Shown here: positions 28,361-37,487 of the stretch, piece by piece
Position numbering within the stretch: position 1 is the stretch's first letter
How the letters are laid out: the number at the start of each line of letters is the position of its first letter
From: an uncultured Bacteroidales bacterium
GTDB lineage: Bacteria > Bacteroidota > Bacteroidia > Bacteroidales > Salinivirgaceae
Length of the DNA: 64,000 nt
Reading direction: 5' to 3'
Assembly (NCBI GenBank): GCA_937981765.1
Contig: CALJOM010000007.1
Coordinates: 1 to 64,000 of the forward strand
Made by a program: the position numbers and the translations under genes
The notes under the pieces: generated by a model
What the model saw: only the letters and a program-made list of their open reading frames with translations
The model's database searches: none
Told to the model about the DNA's origin: nothing

Positions 28361-29575
28361 ATGAAAATTCCTGAAATCGATATTCAAGGTTTTGACTATT
28401 TGCTACCCGAGGAACGAATTGCAAAATATCCATTGCCTCAGAGGGATAAGTCTAAAATTTTGATCTACAATCAGGGAAACATTTCTCACGACATTTTTTA
28501 CCAAATTGACCAATATTTACCCGAGAAATCACTTCTCATTATGAACAATACTCGGGTGATTCCTGCACGGTTGTTTTTTAAAAAAGATACCGGAGCCACA
28601 ATAGAAATATTTTGCCTCGAGCCGGTTGATCCGGCCGATTACACCCTTGCTATGCAGGTTAAAGAAACCTGCCGCTGGAAATGTCTGGTCGGAAATTTAA
28701 AAAAGTGGAAGAACGGGGAAATAGCAATGGATGTTGTTTTTTCTCAACAATCAAAATTGACAATCAAAGCCAGGCAAATTGCTAGGATCGACGATGCATT
28801 TATTGTTGAATTTCATTGGAATCACGACATCAGCTTTGGAGAAGTTCTTTTTCAAGCTGGAAAAATACCTTTACCACCCTATTTAAATCGTGAAACGGAG
28901 GAGAGTGATAAAATCACCTATCAAACTGTTTATGGAAAGGTAAATGGTTCAGTGGCAGCGCCAACAGCGGGATTACATTTTTCCGATAATGTTTTATCCA
29001 CCCTCAAGCAGAAAAATACTGTTATCGAAGAAATAACCCTGCACGTTGGCGCAGGAACGTTTAAACCCTTAAAAAGCAATTCAATTGCTGAACATTCCAT
29101 GCACAGCGAAAATTTTTCAGTTTCGCTGAAAACGTTGGAATTAATGAAAGAGTATTATGGTCAAATTACAGCCGTAGGGACCACTACCGTTCGTACTCTT
29201 GAAAGCCTTTACTACATTGCCCATAAAATTGTGAACCAAAATATTTATTATCCGCATCATTTTCAAGTCGACCAATGGGAACCTTACATAGGGTCTTATA
29301 ATCTTTCTGCGCTGGAAGCACTGGAAATCATTTCCAACTATTTGAAAAATACCAGCCAAAATTCCATTAAAGCTTCAACCTCTTTAATCATAGTTCCGGG
29401 ATTTGAAATTCGGTATATCAACCGGCTTATTACCAATTTTCATCAGCCAAGAAGCACCCTTCTTCTTTTAGTAGCCGCATTTACCGGCGACGATTGGAAG
29501 ATGATTTATGACTACGCTCTGCAAAACGATTTTCGGTTCCTTAGTTACGGAGATTGTTGCCTTATTTATCGGTAA
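28361..29575 (+). CDS. queA: S-adenosylmethionine:tRNA ribosyltransferase-isomerase (long form)
   Basis: QueA moves the ribosyl part of S-adenosylmethionine onto 7-aminomethyl-7-deazaguanine in tRNA, making epoxyqueuosine. Family blocks are present: LPEERIAKYPLPQRDKSKIL, NNTRVIPARLFF, GSVAAPTAGLHFS, LHVGAGTFKPL and NFHQPRSTLLLLVAAFTG. At 404 residues it is longer than the E. coli enzyme (about 356), as in a longer Bacteroidota form. With queE at 50353 it supports queuosine synthesis. It starts 14 bases after the tRNA-Pro terminator, so its promoter is unclear. Confidence 0.9.
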   Translation: MKIPEIDIQGFDYLLPEERIAKYPLPQRDKSKILIYNQGNISHDIFYQIDQYLPEKSLLIMNNTRVIPARLFFKKDTGATIEIFCLEPVDPADYTLAMQVKETCRWKCLVGNLKKWKNGEIAMDVVFSQQSKLTIKARQIARIDDAFIVEFHWNHDISFGEVLFQAGKIPLPPYLNRETEESDKITYQTVYGKVNGSVAAPTAGLHFSDNVLSTLKQKNTVIEEITLHVGAGTFKPLKSNSIAEHSMHSENFSVSLKTLELMKEYYGQITAVGTTTVRTLESLYYIAHKIVNQNIYYPHHFQVDQWEPYIGSYNLSALEALEIISNYLKNTSQNSIKASTSLIIVPGFEIRYINRLITNFHQPRSTLLLLVAAFTGDDWKMIYDYALQNDFRFLSYGDCCLIYR

Positions 29576-29692
29576 TTAAAAAAAAACCAACCTATTTACT
29601 TTTTTTTTATCTTTATTGCGGCAACTAGAACCGGCACATACACCTTCAACTTACTATCCGAGCTTAATATACTAAGTCGTTTTAAATGAATA

Positions 29693-29723
29693 TTTGGGCA
29701 GGTTTTGTTAATTTTAATCTTTA
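29693..29723 (+). promoter_or_regulatory. Probable promoter of the T9SS cargo gene
   Basis: TTTG (29693-29696), an 18-base spacer and TAATCTTTA (29715-29723) approximate the Bacteroidota layout. The -7 element is imperfect. The 7 bases that follow lead directly to the ATG at 29730, so the leader would be very short. Confidence 0.35.
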
Positions 29724-29729
29724 TGCAAT

Positions 29730-32700
29730 ATGAAAAAACTACTCCTCACCATTGGTATTGCTGCATTTCTTTTTAATGCAAACGGGCAGCAGGTTATTGT
29801 TGTTGATAACACCGGTAGTGGTACTTATCAAACAATAACCGAAGCATTCAATTATCTCAATTCGCTTTCCCCCATTCCGGCGGGAGGGGTGATTGTAAAC
29901 ATTACTGCAGGACAGACTTTTAACGAAACACCTCCTGCGTTAACCGTAGTTGGAACAAGTAGTGCTCCAATTGTTATACAGCGTTTTGGAAACGGACCAA
30001 ATCCGGTAATTCAAGCACAAAACCCGGATAATAACATTTATGTTCTATATCTCAACGGAGCCAAATACGTAACCATTGATGGAATTGATATTGAAGACCC
30101 TGTTGTTTCGGATAATCAATTTTATCAGGTGGGTATTTATTTGAACAATGCTGAAAATAATGTTATCAGAAATTGCAACGTAGCCAATTTTTCGCGCTAC
30201 GGAATTTTTATGACAGGAACCTCCAAAAACAACAACATCGTTGCCAACAAAATCTACTACGACACAGCCTTCCGAACCCCGCAATTAACCATCTATGGTA
30301 TCTATGTCAACTACAATGCTGCCGCCGATTCGGTGGTTATCGACAGAAATCATATCTATAATCTCCATCGTGCATCCATTGTAGGTATTCGTGTGGAAAG
30401 AGTCAGAGGGTTTGTAACCAACAATATGGTTATGATTGCCGATACCGCTAAGGATGTGCAGGGAGTTCGTCTAGGGGGAGGCACAGAAAATCGGACCATC
30501 AGAGCATATCATAACACAGTGCTCCTCTCAGGTGGAGCTACAGGAGAGAGTTATCCTCTTTATTTCACCGGTGCCGATGGGACCTTCATTGTTAAAAACA
30601 ATATTTTTATCAATCAGCGCAACGATCAAACCTACACGCATTCCAATGTTTTTATTGGCTTTAGAACAGCCACAGCACCAACGTTTGATTTGACCAATAA
30701 TATTTATTACAACGCCAAAAACAATGGATTCATGGGTAAAATTCAAACCGTTACCTACGAATCTTTAGATGCATGGCAAACAACTGCTGGGTTGGACCAA
30801 AGGAGTAAAGTGTTAAACGTTTCGTTTTCGAATCTGGCTAACTATACCTTACATTTAAGTTCTACTCATGCAGGTTCGCCTAGTTTTGTGGGAGATATTC
30901 TAGGCATACCCCACGATTTTGATGGAGAAACGCGTTCTGAAATTCCATACATTGGCGCCGACGAGTTAGCCTATGCCCCATTTATATTTTATAACGTAGC
31001 AATATCGCCCGACACTTTGAATTTTGGAGAGGTAGCTTTGGGGTTTTCGTCTACTTTGGAAGCAACTTTAATAAATAATCAAACAACCATTGTTGGTTTC
31101 GATTCCATAGTAGCTCCTCGGGGTTGGCTCTTAAGTGTAGATGGCGAACCATTTGCTCAAAAAATCTATAGTATTTTCATAGCAGGGAATATCACCAAAA
31201 CTATGGAGGTAAAGTTTCAACCAACCAATTTAGGCACCCATCAAGGAAAAATCATAGCTTACATTGGTTTTCAGCAATTGGAGATTGTTTTAACTGCAAT
31301 GGCAATATCTGCTGATTTGGCAATTAGCCATACAGAAATTAACGTTGGAAGCACCCCCATTTATGTTCCAATCGAATATTCATCCTTTAAGGTTTACAAT
31401 ATTTCCGATATTGTTCAAAATGTGAATATATCCGTTACTGGCAATTACTCTCTACGCTTTGCTAATGGAACAGATTGGTTTACATCCTACAACAACTTGC
31501 TTATTCAACCAGGCGACAGCTTGGTGTTTGTAATCAAATTCGACCCACAAAGTTATAATTTTCATAATGAAGTGATTACTGTAACCAATTTGGATTATAC
31601 TTTTCAATGTACATTGGTTGGTAGAGCACTGGGCGTGAAATTTCACAACATCTCCCAGAACAACTTCATAAAAACCTATAACGGAAGCAATGCCTGGGGC
31701 GATTTTGATGGCGATGGACTTCAAGACCTTGTTATTACAGGTTATACCACAGCAGCCTATAAAGGCTACATGAGGGTTTACAAAAACCTTGGCGGCGGCA
31801 ATTTTCAGCAACTTAATCAACAGTTCACCGGAGTTGGCAATAGTGCTGTAGTTTGGGTTGACATAGATAACGATGGCGATTTAGACATTGTTGCCATGGG
31901 ACAAGACTCTTTAAACCTATTCAAAACCTTTATTATCGAAAATCAAAACGGAGTTTTCATTGAACGTCTATCACAATTCATACCTGGCCTATCGGGAGGA
32001 AGTATAGATGTAGCCGATTTTAACGGCGACGGATATTTCGATTTGCTTATTACCGGTGAGCAATATATCCCCAATTCTGAGAACGTGTCGCGTACCGGAA
32101 TATACCTAAACAATAAAAACAAAGATTTTGTTTTATATCCTACAAATCTTCCATTGGTTACTTCTGGGCATGCTGCAGCAGCCGATTTCAACAACGATGG
32201 GCTTATAGATGTAGCCATCACCGGACGTGTAAGCTCTTTCAATTTTGAAACAAAGGTTTATATGAATCAGGGAACCAATCAGTTTGCCGAAATTGCTCTT
32301 CCCGGGGCACAGGGATTACGCTATTCTAAAGTCCGTTGGGGCGATTACGATAACGATGGTTATCTCGATTTGCTTATTACAGGTTCGTTCGACAATCAAC
32401 AAAATTCACTAACCTATGTTTTCCGTAACACCGGTGAAGACTCGTTTGAATTAGTTCATCAGATGCCCGGAGTGCGTTTAGGAGATATTCAATGGGGTGA
32501 TTTTAACAATGATGGTTATTTAGATATAGTGATGAATGGAATTTATAACGACGCAATCTGGTTAGGCCGAATATATATCTATAAACCCGACACCAAAAAT
32601 TATTTATTAGTTGATACCATTGTCGATATGAGGGCTACCAACATTTCGCTATGCGATTTTAATGCCGATGGTAAGTTAGACTTTTTTGTTACTGGCCGTT

Positions 32701-33341
32701 ATGCTTATCAAGATTACAGAGCGTTGCTTTATGAAAATCAATGGCACGTAACAAACAATCCACCTCAAGCTCCAGCATCGCTTTCTGTAATTCCTGCGGG
32801 GAGTTTTCTGGTTCTTGATTGGGATGAAGCCTCCGACGATAAATCTAGCGTTACCTACAATCTCAGAATTGGGACTCAGCCAGGTCTCGGAGATATTTAC
32901 AATGCCTATAATTCATCCAACAGCGTTATGAGTTCGCCGGCTTTAGGAAACATGGGCACTAAAACTTTAATAATGTTGCCATGGAATCATACGGGAACTT
33001 TCTATGCCTCAGTACAAGCTATCGATGCTTCGTTCCGTGCTTCGGAATGGTCTACTTCAGAACAGTTCACCTACATCAACGAGAATGTTTTTCGTACCAT
33101 TTCAATTCACCCCAACCCGGCCAGAGAGCGAATTTTGATAACAGGAACTTTCGTAACGGAGGGAATTATCCATCTTGAAATTTACACTCTTGCCGGTAGA
33201 AAGATTTACGCTGAAACTATTGAGCAGGGCTTGGATAATTTACACCATTACCTAAACATACAACAACTGCAGCAAGGTGTGTATATGGTACGCTTAACCG
33301 GTAGTGAAAAAAATTACACCACATTGCTTACTGTCTATTAA
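29730..33341 (+). CDS. Secreted beta-helix/FG-GAP protein with T9SS sorting domain
   Basis: This large secreted protein (1203 aa) has a signal peptide (LLLTIGIAAFLFNANGQQ) and a right-handed parallel beta-helix (about 85-330). The segment ending IPYIGADEL (about 385-412) and ASH-like beta-sandwiches (about 415-620, SPDTLNFGEVALGF) follow. Next are FG-GAP/VCBS repeats with Ca-binding-like motifs (about 655-1010; DFDGDGLQDLVITG, DFNGDGYFDLLITG, DYDNDGYLDLLITG) and a fibronectin-III-like segment. The C-terminus (about 1123-1203: ISIHPNPARERILI to GVYMVRL) is a type A sorting domain, so it should be exported by the type IX system and fixed to the surface. Its ligand is unknown. Confidence 0.9.
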   Translation: MKKLLLTIGIAAFLFNANGQQVIVVDNTGSGTYQTITEAFNYLNSLSPIPAGGVIVNITAGQTFNETPPALTVVGTSSAPIVIQRFGNGPNPVIQAQNPDNNIYVLYLNGAKYVTIDGIDIEDPVVSDNQFYQVGIYLNNAENNVIRNCNVANFSRYGIFMTGTSKNNNIVANKIYYDTAFRTPQLTIYGIYVNYNAAADSVVIDRNHIYNLHRASIVGIRVERVRGFVTNNMVMIADTAKDVQGVRLGGGTENRTIRAYHNTVLLSGGATGESYPLYFTGADGTFIVKNNIFINQRNDQTYTHSNVFIGFRTATAPTFDLTNNIYYNAKNNGFMGKIQTVTYESLDAWQTTAGLDQRSKVLNVSFSNLANYTLHLSSTHAGSPSFVGDILGIPHDFDGETRSEIPYIGADELAYAPFIFYNVAISPDTLNFGEVALGFSSTLEATLINNQTTIVGFDSIVAPRGWLLSVDGEPFAQKIYSIFIAGNITKTMEVKFQPTNLGTHQGKIIAYIGFQQLEIVLTAMAISADLAISHTEINVGSTPIYVPIEYSSFKVYNISDIVQNVNISVTGNYSLRFANGTDWFTSYNNLLIQPGDSLVFVIKFDPQSYNFHNEVITVTNLDYTFQCTLVGRALGVKFHNISQNNFIKTYNGSNAWGDFDGDGLQDLVITGYTTAAYKGYMRVYKNLGGGNFQQLNQQFTGVGNSAVVWVDIDNDGDLDIVAMGQDSLNLFKTFIIENQNGVFIERLSQFIPGLSGGSIDVADFNGDGYFDLLITGEQYIPNSENVSRTGIYLNNKNKDFVLYPTNLPLVTSGHAAAADFNNDGLIDVAITGRVSSFNFETKVYMNQGTNQFAEIALPGAQGLRYSKVRWGDYDNDGYLDLLITGSFDNQQNSLTYVFRNTGEDSFELVHQMPGVRLGDIQWGDFNNDGYLDIVMNGIYNDAIWLGRIYIYKPDTKNYLLVDTIVDMRATNISLCDFNADGKLDFFVTGRYAYQDYRALLYENQWHVTNNPPQAPASLSVIPAGSFLVLDWDEASDDKSSVTYNLRIGTQPGLGDIYNAYNSSNSVMSSPALGNMGTKTLIMLPWNHTGTFYASVQAIDASFRASEWSTSEQFTYINENVFRTISIHPNPARERILITGTFVTEGIIHLEIYTLAGRKIYAETIEQGLDNLHHYLNIQQLQQGVYMVRLTGSEKNYTTLLTVY

Positions 33342-33368
33342 AACTGAGAGACCAAAAAAATTGACAAT

Positions 33369-33407
33369 AAATGAGGAAAAGTTTCAACTTTTCCTCATTT
33401 TGTTTTT
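33369..33407 (+). terminator. Intrinsic terminator after the T9SS cargo gene
   Basis: ATGAGGAAAAG (33371-33381) and CTTTTCCTCAT (33388-33398) pair perfectly around TTTCAA, extended by two A-T pairs, and are followed by a T-rich run (TTTTGTTTTTG). It lies about 30 bases after the stop codon. Confidence 0.85.
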
Positions 33408-33461
33408 GCCAATAAACTTTTGAACAATTTTTGATAGCAATCCCGCAAGATAGAAAAAATT

Positions 33462-34754
33462 ATGACCGATAAACGATTTGCCATTTATACCCTTGGGTGT
33501 AAACTCAATTTTTCTGAATCGTCGACTATTGCACGTCAGTTTCAACAGGCCGGATACCAGCAGGTCGATTTCAATCAACAGTCCGATGTATATATCATAA
33601 ATACATGCAGTGTTACCCAATTGGCCGAAAAAAAATGCCGCAATATCATTCATAAAGCCATTAAAGCAAATAATAACGCTTTAGTGGTTGTTGTCGGATG
33701 CTATGCCCAGCTAAGTCCCGAAACTATTGCTACCATAGACGGGGTTGACTTGGTTATCAACAATCGCGATAAAGCTAAGATTGTTGAATTGGTTTCGAAA
33801 AACATCCAAGGAATCACCAGCTGTTCTTATAAAGAAATGAACGAATTTTCCTCTGCCTGGTCGCTTGATGACCGCACACGTTCGTTTCTTAAGGTACAAG
33901 ATGGTTGCGATTACTTTTGTAGTTATTGCACAATACCTAAAGCAAGGGGAAGAAGCCGCAGCGACACTATCGAAAATGTGATAAAAAATGCTCAGAACAT
34001 TGTAAATCAGGGAGTAAAAGAAATAATACTTACCGGCGTAAATATAGGAGATTTTGGCCGACAAACGGGAGAATCGTTCTACGACCTACTTGTAGCTTTA
34101 CATCGTGTTAATGGATTAAAGAGGTTACGTTTATCGTCGGTTGAACCCAATTTGCTAGACGATAGAATTATCGAACTCGTAAAATATAGTTCGCTGTTGA
34201 TGCCTCACTTTCACATACCATTGCAGTGTGGAACCAATCGTTTACTCAGTGCAATGAATCGCAAATATACTGTTGAAGATTTTTCGGCCAAAATCCATAC
34301 TATACGAAACCTCATTCCCGACGCATTTATTGCCATAGACCTTATAGTAGGAGTGCCTGAAGAGACAGAAAAAGATTTTGACCAAACCATTAAATTAATA
34401 GAGTCGCTCGATTTGTCGGAAATTCACATATTTACCTATAGCCAGCGGCCTCAAACCAAAGCCTATTCCATGAAGCAGGTTCCCATGCACGTGCGACGAG
34501 TTCGGAGTCAGATACTTCATGATAAAGCTCGCGAAATTCATATCCGTTTTTGTGAACGTTTTATAGGACAAACACGGCAAGTGCTGTTTGAGAAAAGTGT
34601 TCGTAACCAGCAACGGGAAGGTTTCACCGATAACTACCTTAGAGTAGCCGTTTCGAATCATGAAGATCAGAATAACATGATTCTTCCGGTTGAACTCAAA
34701 AAATTCAATCCAGTTAAATTAACCTTCTCAGGAGAATTGAAACAATACCCTTGA
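33462..34754 (+). CDS. mtaB: tRNA t6A37 methylthiotransferase
   Basis: MtaB (430 aa) is a radical-SAM methylthiotransferase that converts t6A37 to ms2t6A37 in tRNA. The N-terminal UPF0004 domain begins with FAIYTLGCKLNFSES, and its three cysteines bind the auxiliary cluster (Cys in LGCK, INTCSV and VVGCYAQ). The radical-SAM motif CDYFCSYC (CxxxCxxC) follows at about 150, and a TRAM-like C-terminal domain is present. The TLGCKLN form points to MtaB rather than MiaB. Confidence 0.95.
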   Translation: MTDKRFAIYTLGCKLNFSESSTIARQFQQAGYQQVDFNQQSDVYIINTCSVTQLAEKKCRNIIHKAIKANNNALVVVVGCYAQLSPETIATIDGVDLVINNRDKAKIVELVSKNIQGITSCSYKEMNEFSSAWSLDDRTRSFLKVQDGCDYFCSYCTIPKARGRSRSDTIENVIKNAQNIVNQGVKEIILTGVNIGDFGRQTGESFYDLLVALHRVNGLKRLRLSSVEPNLLDDRIIELVKYSSLLMPHFHIPLQCGTNRLLSAMNRKYTVEDFSAKIHTIRNLIPDAFIAIDLIVGVPEETEKDFDQTIKLIESLDLSEIHIFTYSQRPQTKAYSMKQVPMHVRRVRSQILHDKAREIHIRFCERFIGQTRQVLFEKSVRNQQREGFTDNYLRVAVSNHEDQNNMILPVELKKFNPVKLTFSGELKQYP

Positions 34755-34765
34755 TAAAAATTCCT

Positions 34766-34773
34766 TACTTTTG
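34766..34773 (+). promoter_or_regulatory. -7 box of the inositol-monophosphatase gene
   Basis: TACTTTTG matches TAnnTTTG. The expected start site near 34778 gives a leader of about 26 bases to ATG 34804. The -33 position is not a clear TTTG. Confidence 0.5.
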
Positions 34774-34803
34774 CATGAACTTTAATTCAAAACCACATTT
34801 TTT

Positions 34804-35607
34804 ATGAACTATTTTCATCTTGCAAAACAAGTGGCGGCTATCACAAGTAAAGTCTCCAATAACATACGCAACGAATTGTCAAAAATCAGCCAAAGCGATA
34901 TCGAAATAAAGTCTCACAACAGCTTTGTAACCTATGTTGATAAACAAACCGAAAATTTTCTGGTTGATAAATTAAGCAAACTCCTACCCGAGGCGGGTTT
35001 CATTGCCGAAGAAAGTGAAGAAAAATCCAAAAACAGAGAATTACTTTGGATAATAGATCCTCTTGATGGCACCACAAATTTCATTCATCGTCTCTATCCG
35101 GTAGCTATCAGCATAGCCTTGATGCATAATAATCGGTTGGTATTAGGCGTTGTACATGAAGTTGGTTTCGATGAGTTGTTTATGGCTTCGGTCGACAATA
35201 AAGCGTATTTAAACAATCGCCAGATAATGGTTTCGGAAATTTCGTCAATAAACGACGCACTCCTTGCCACAGGATTTCCGTATTATGATTACGAACGGAT
35301 TGACCAGTATATGGCTCTTATACGCGAATTTATGCACGTGAGTCACGGCTTAAGACGTCTTGGAAGTGCTGCTACCGATTTGGCCTACGTTGCCTGCGGC
35401 CGGTTTGAGGGATTTTTCGAATACAGCCTCAATCCTTGGGATGTAGCAGCCGGTGCAGTAATCATTCAACAAGCAGGAGGAAAAGTTTCCGATTTTACTG
35501 GTGGCGATAATTTTCTTTTTGGGGAAGAAATTGTTGCAGCTAACAGCCGTATCTTTACTGAACTTTTGAGCTACGTGAAACGTTTTATGTATGGATCTCA
35601 GAATTAA
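34804..35607 (+). CDS. Inositol monophosphatase family protein
   Basis: This 267-residue IMPase/SuhB-family phosphatase carries the Mg2+-binding motifs: Glu in AEESEE, the signature WIIDPLDGTTNFIH, and the C-terminal WDVAAGAVIIQQAGGKVSD. It would hydrolyse sugar- or inositol-1-phosphates, though the physiological substrate cannot be told from sequence. It is of standard length, transcribed alone by its own promoter box, and 80 bases before the GWxTD gene. Confidence 0.93.
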   Translation: MNYFHLAKQVAAITSKVSNNIRNELSKISQSDIEIKSHNSFVTYVDKQTENFLVDKLSKLLPEAGFIAEESEEKSKNRELLWIIDPLDGTTNFIHRLYPVAISIALMHNNRLVLGVVHEVGFDELFMASVDNKAYLNNRQIMVSEISSINDALLATGFPYYDYERIDQYMALIREFMHVSHGLRRLGSAATDLAYVACGRFEGFFEYSLNPWDVAAGAVIIQQAGGKVSDFTGGDNFLFGEEIVAANSRIFTELLSYVKRFMYGSQN

Positions 35608-35622
35608 TTCCATTTTATATTA

Positions 35623-35630
35623 TATATTTG
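35623..35630 (+). promoter_or_regulatory. -7 box of the GWxTD gene
   Basis: TATATTTG matches TAnnTTTG within an AT-rich stretch. The start site would be near 35635, leaving a leader of about 50 bases. Confidence 0.45.
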
Positions 35631-35687
35631 TGTTTTCCCTGTCATAACTTGTTCTGAGAGATACAACATAACCACATACAGCCGATT

Positions 35688-37139
35688 ATGAAAAAATTGT
35701 TTTCACTGCTATTCACTGTAATAATTTTTAGTAATACACTTTTTGCCATCCGGGCATACTTTCATTCATCGCAATTCTATGCTCCATCCGTTGGGAGCTA
35801 TTTAGAAACCTATCTTGCCATAGTTCCGAATTCGTTGATATACCGTCCAAATCAGAACACTAAGCTACAAGGTTCTGTAGACGTAATCATGCTCTTTTAC
35901 ACAGGCGAAACTATCGTCGAATATCGAAAATATACGCTAAAAACTCCCGAAATCGATCCCGATCAAAAATCCAATCCCCCGGGTTTTATCGATTTACAGC
36001 GAATACCTTTAAATCCGGGAACCTACAATTTCGAGTTACGATTAAAAGACAACTATTCTGCCGATACTTCTGAAGTTATTTATAAAGACATAATCAATAT
36101 TTCCTTAAAGTCGGAAGAGTTTTCCATGAGCGGAATTGAACCCGTTGAGCGAATTGTTCCGAGCACGGAAGCTACCATGTATACCAAAAGCGGATACGAT
36201 ATTTTCCCTTACGTAAGTAACTTTTATCCTGAAAACATCAACGTACTCACCATATATGCTGAAATATACAACATTGACAAGGAAATTGGCGTAGATACCG
36301 ACTTTTTAGTACGTTATTATATTTCGTCGGTGCCAAGTCGGCGGGTTTATGAGTTTACAGCATCGTTTGAACGAAGAAAAGCCGCTCCGGTAATTGTTCT
36401 TATCAAATCGGTTGATATATCAAAACTCCCCTCCGGAAACTACAATCTTGAAATTGAAGTAAGAACACGTGGCAATGAATTGCTGTTATCGCGTCAGTTC
36501 TTTTTTCAACGAAGCAGCAAAGTTAAAGAACAAGTTCCCACCGATTTTACTAAAGTTGAAATTAACAACTCATGGGTTCAAAAATATAATTCTGTTCATG
36601 AGCTAGCAGCACACATTAAAAGTCTTTATCCCATTGCAGATTTACGGGAACGGCAATTTATCGAAAAAGATTTCTCAGCCAAGGATATAACGTTGATGCA
36701 ACAGTTTTTTCTGAATTTCTGGGAAACACGTAATTCTGTAAATCCTGAGTCGGAATGGGAAATTTATCGCAAACAGGTGGAGTTGGTGAATCGACTCTAT
36801 GGAAATCAGATAAAACAAGGTTACATGACCGATAGGGGGAGGGTTTATTTGCAATACGGCCCTCCGAATCAAGTCATCCAGCGAAAAAATTTATCCTATT
36901 TTCAACCCTACGAAATATGGCACTATTACCGTATTAATGAAAAAATTAACCGACGTTTTGTATTTTCCTTGCTCAATTTTGGTTCCAACGACTACGACCT
37001 CGTGCACAGCGATATGCCTGGAGAAATTACAACTCAGGGTTGGATAGAAATGATAAAAGGACGGGCGTATCTGGGAACAGAAGAAGAAAACAACTATCGC
37101 ATGGAATTTGAGCAGATACGGCGAGATTATCAAGATTAA
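35688..37139 (+). CDS. GWxTD domain-containing exported protein
   Basis: This 483-residue protein has a signal peptide (LFSLLFTVIIFSNTLFA) and a C-terminal GWxTD domain. The name-giving segment is YMTDRGRVYLQYGPPNQV near residue 385, followed by YEIWHYY. The first 270 residues appear as beta-sandwich domains. GWxTD proteins occur in Bacteroidota and related phyla and have no established function. Downstream is tRNA-Arg(ACG). Confidence 0.88.
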   Translation: MKKLFSLLFTVIIFSNTLFAIRAYFHSSQFYAPSVGSYLETYLAIVPNSLIYRPNQNTKLQGSVDVIMLFYTGETIVEYRKYTLKTPEIDPDQKSNPPGFIDLQRIPLNPGTYNFELRLKDNYSADTSEVIYKDIINISLKSEEFSMSGIEPVERIVPSTEATMYTKSGYDIFPYVSNFYPENINVLTIYAEIYNIDKEIGVDTDFLVRYYISSVPSRRVYEFTASFERRKAAPVIVLIKSVDISKLPSGNYNLEIEVRTRGNELLLSRQFFFQRSSKVKEQVPTDFTKVEINNSWVQKYNSVHELAAHIKSLYPIADLRERQFIEKDFSAKDITLMQQFFLNFWETRNSVNPESEWEIYRKQVELVNRLYGNQIKQGYMTDRGRVYLQYGPPNQVIQRKNLSYFQPYEIWHYYRINEKINRRFVFSLLNFGSNDYDLVHSDMPGEITTQGWIEMIKGRAYLGTEEENNYRMEFEQIRRDYQD

Positions 37140-37203
37140 CAATTTGGCTGTAAACGGTTCGGATAAAAATATTCAGATTCCCAAAATAAAAAACGGCGAA
37201 AAA

Positions 37204-37235
37204 TTTGGTAAATAAAATCAATAGCACTATCTTTG
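37204..37235 (+). promoter_or_regulatory. Promoter of tRNA-Arg(ACG)
   Basis: TTTG (37204-37207), a 20-base spacer and TATCTTTG (37228-37235) are a perfect match to the Bacteroidota promoter. The start would be about 7 bases before the tRNA. Confidence 0.8.
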
Positions 37236-37247
37236 CACTCGCAATTT

Positions 37248-37321
37248 GGCCTCGTAGCTTAATTGAATAGAGCATCTGACTACGGATCAGAAGGTTGGGG
37301 GTTTGAGTCCCTCCGAGGTCA
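37248..37321 (+). tRNA. tRNA-Arg, anticodon ACG
   Basis: The acceptor GGCCTCG pairs with CGAGGTC (one G-T), with discriminator A at 37321. The anticodon stem TCTGA/TCAGA encloses the loop CTACGGA, which gives anticodon ACG, normally edited to ICG by TadA to read CGU/CGC/CGA. CCA is not encoded. The promoter and terminator are both immediately adjacent. Confidence 0.95.
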
Positions 37322-37331
37322 CAAAAATAAG

Positions 37332-37358
37332 CCGCCTGCAAACTTTGTAGGCGGTTTT
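37332..37358 (+). terminator. Intrinsic terminator after tRNA-Arg(ACG)
   Basis: CCGCCTGC (37332-37339) pairs with GTAGGCGG (37347-37354, one G-T) around a 7-base loop, then TTTT. It lies 10 bases past the tRNA 3' end. Confidence 0.8.
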
Positions 37359-37436
37359 CGTTTCTATAAAAGGCAATATGCATGTTAATTTTATCTTAAG
37401 TTAACCCACATTGGGACAAGAATTGTCATTTTTATT

Positions 37437-37444
37437 TAATTTTG
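37437..37444 (+). promoter_or_regulatory. -7 box of the carboxynorspermidine synthase gene
   Basis: TAATTTTG matches TAnnTTTG. TTGG at 37411-37414 is a possible -33 element with a slightly long spacer (22 bases). The leader would be about 40 bases. Confidence 0.5.
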
Positions 37445-37487
37445 TGGTGATTAAAAGAATGTATAATCGAATCTAAAAACGAAGAAA

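Noticed and set aside
31680-32740. Repeated GDFDGDG-like segments considered as DNA repeats
   Set aside because: They are diverged FG-GAP protein repeats within one gene, not nucleotide repeats.
37027-37383. 118-residue minus-strand ORF across tRNA-Arg(ACG)
   Set aside because: It contains the antisense tRNA pattern (GGTQTPNLLIRSQM) and runs into the GWxTD gene in reverse; not a gene.
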